Assembly (NCBI GenBank): GCA_038330145.1
Contig: JBBQNR010000127.1
Coordinates: 1 to 6,473, forward strand
Reading direction: 5' to 3'
Length of the DNA: 6,473 nt
Source: JBBQNR01 sp038330145
GTDB taxonomy: Bacteria > Actinomycetota > Thermoleophilia > Solirubrobacterales > JBBDJG01
Position 1 is the stretch's first letter. Each line of letters starts with the position of its first letter. Position numbers and translations under genes: made by a program. This document shows positions 5,553 to 6,473 of this stretch, one piece after another. A model generated the notes under the pieces. The model was not told where the DNA came from, did not search any database, and worked only from the letters and a program-made list of their open reading frames with translations.

Positions 5553-5981
5553 TCACGCGGGGTTGACCTCGGCGGCGCTCTTGAGACCGTCGGCGAACAG
5601 GTTGAATGAATCGGTCATGTCAGGGATGGCCCTGGTGATGAGACCCGACAAGAGGCCGCTGAACTGCTCCGACATCGAGAACTCCGTGGCTCCGTCTCGT
5701 TCGTCGAGACGGTAGGTCCGTTCTCCGTTGAACAACCCAAGCGGCATGTTGTCGCTCCAGACCAGGCGGTTCGGCCGGGCCACATCCGTGACCTTCAACG
5801 TGAACACACGCTTCGGGTTCACGATCGACACCAGAGAGATCGTGTTGCCGAGCGCGATGGTGCCCTCGATGCTGACCACCGCGCGGTTCCAGTCGCGATA
5901 GCTCGACGCGTCGGTGAGCAAGCCCCAGACCCGTTCGGCGGGCGCATCGATGCGTCGGCTGACGTGATAACCCTTCGCCAT
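5553..5981 (-). CDS. SRPBCC (START/Bet v1-fold) family protein
   Basis: A 142-residue single-domain protein. The N terminus YHVSRRIDAPAERVWGLLTD (5-24) is the classic first strand and helix of SRPBCC proteins, followed by YRDWNRAV (28-35). Strands cover 36-105, including LKVTDVARPNRLVWSD (62-77) and the Gly/Glu turn NGERTYRL (85-92). A long C-terminal helix (108-137) closes the hydrophobic cavity. The fold binds hydrophobic ligands; members include polyketide cyclases, Aha1-like factors and CoxG-like proteins. The ligand cannot be inferred. The ATG (5979-5981) overlaps the TGA of the upstream gene by one base (TGATG), so the two are translationally coupled and probably work together. The frame is intact. 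Fold confident, role unknown. Confidence 0.88.
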   Translation of the reverse strand: MAKGYHVSRRIDAPAERVWGLLTDASSYRDWNRAVVSIEGTIALGNTISLVSIVNPKRVFTLKVTDVARPNRLVWSDNMPLGLFNGERTYRLDERDGATEFSMSEQFSGLLSGLITRAIPDMTDSFNLFADGLKSAAEVNPA

Positions 5982-6400
5982 CAGAGCGCTCGCATCCGGT
6001 TATTGCGGGGGTTGTGCTCGACCTCGGCGAGCCCGAGCGCCTCGAGCACCGGTGGGACGTAGTTCCCGAACCGGCCGCGCAGGCCCTTCTTGAAGCCATA
6101 CCAGCCGCGGACGGGGTTGTCGGCTGATCGACCCCACGCCTCGACCGTGTCCGGCTTGGCCTCCTTCTGCTCGTCGGCGACGCCCAATGGCATCCAGTCG
6201 CCGTTCTGCTTGAGCATCGCGTGCAGGTCATCGATGCAACGCAGGTGGTAGCGCAGCTCCGTGGCGCCGACCTGCACGACGAGCGCTGGCGGATCCGCGT
6301 CGGGATCACGGTAGGCCTCGTACTCGGACGTCCCCGGTGGGGTCGTCAGGACCCACGGATCGTTTGGTGTTCCGGAGCCTTCGACGTCACTGGCTGCCAT
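5981..6400 (-). CDS. Conserved protein of unknown function
   Basis: A 139-residue soluble protein with no signal peptide, membrane segment or catalytic motif I can name. It begins with a disordered stretch, then TPNDPWVLTTPPGTSEYEAYRD (11-32 as two pieces), and has ALVVQVGATELRYHLR (39-54), a DDLHAMLK helix, NGDWMPLGVADEQK (66-79) and a compact C-terminal part with WGRSADNPVRGWYG and FGNYVPPVLEALGLAEV. I recall close relatives in actinobacteria and Chloroflexota annotated as a DUF (possibly DUF6855, unverified), often sharing this GTSEY...GDWM...EAWGRS...GWYG pattern. The start ATG 6398-6400 is preferred to an in-frame GTG-type start 63 bases upstream because AAGGAGG lies four bases before it. 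Its stop overlaps the start of the SRPBCC gene by one base, so they form a coupled pair. Confidence 0.75.
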   Translation of the reverse strand: MAASDVEGSGTPNDPWVLTTPPGTSEYEAYRDPDADPPALVVQVGATELRYHLRCIDDLHAMLKQNGDWMPLGVADEQKEAKPDTVEAWGRSADNPVRGWYGFKKGLRGRFGNYVPPVLEALGLAEVEHNPRNNRMRAL

Positions 6401-6404
6401 GGTC

Positions 6405-6411
6405 CCTCCTT
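6405..6411 (-). promoter_or_regulatory. Ribosome binding site of the DUF gene
   Basis: AAGGAGG on the minus strand is a near-perfect Shine-Dalgarno sequence four bases from the ATG at 6398-6400. It fixes that ATG as the start and implies good expression of the pair. The 62 bases further upstream to the window end contain no feature I can name. Confidence 0.75.
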
Positions 6412-6473
6412 CATGTCGCGCATCGATCTCGCTGAAAGGACGGTACGCGATGAAGACTGACATCTCTTGTCAT

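Noticed and set aside
1..6473. CRISPR array, insertion sequence or transposase
   Set aside because: No regularly spaced repeats, no terminal inverted repeats flanking a gene and no transposase or integrase motifs were seen on either strand.

Overview
This is a GC-rich window with dense coding on both strands, short intergenic gaps, GTG starts next to ATG starts, and strong G/C preference at third codon positions. The proteins I recognise (a Phd/YefM-type antitoxin with a long C-terminal extension, a small HicA-like toxin, a single-domain ERCC4 nuclease, an exported Asp-box protein and a conserved DUF) suggest a soil or freshwater actinobacterium or Chloroflexota bacterium, probably an environmental or metagenomic contig. 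The sequence alone does not settle the phylum.

Layout. Positions 1-180 hold the edge of an unidentified minus-strand reading frame. A minus-strand VOC/glyoxalase-fold protein lies at 223-603. Positions 604-812 are non-coding and contain a perfect 11-bp hairpin and a 14-bp palindrome. Positions 813-1185 carry a minus-strand coding remnant of unknown family. From 1205 the plus strand carries an intact antitoxin, then a toxin overlapping it by four bases but broken by two frameshifts, then (46 bases on) an ERCC4-domain nuclease broken by one frameshift near 2496. Positions 3011-3236 are intergenic and end in a strong hairpin that terminates the next, minus-strand gene. That gene (3237-4994) is intact and encodes a secreted 585-residue sialidase-like beta-propeller. 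Positions 4995-5552 form a mosaic: the ribosome binding site of the propeller gene, a short plus-strand 3' remnant of what may be a methyltransferase, and the 5' half of a tRNA gene (anticodon CAT) on the minus strand. The window closes with a tightly coupled minus-strand pair: a conserved protein of unknown function and an SRPBCC/START-fold protein.

Functional reading. The centre is a type II toxin-antitoxin operon of a little-studied kind followed by an ERCC4-type nuclease of a family with its own N-terminal domain. All three reading-frame breaks here behave like the loss of one base, within about 700 bases, while larger genes to the right are intact. Either this locus is decaying or this part of the contig has consensus errors. 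The truncated tRNA and clipped gene end at 5200-5490 look like an old recombination or integration scar between the propeller gene and the DUF/SRPBCC pair. I do not see a complete new multi-gene system. The most interesting material is the toxin/antitoxin/ERCC4 neighbourhood and the scar.
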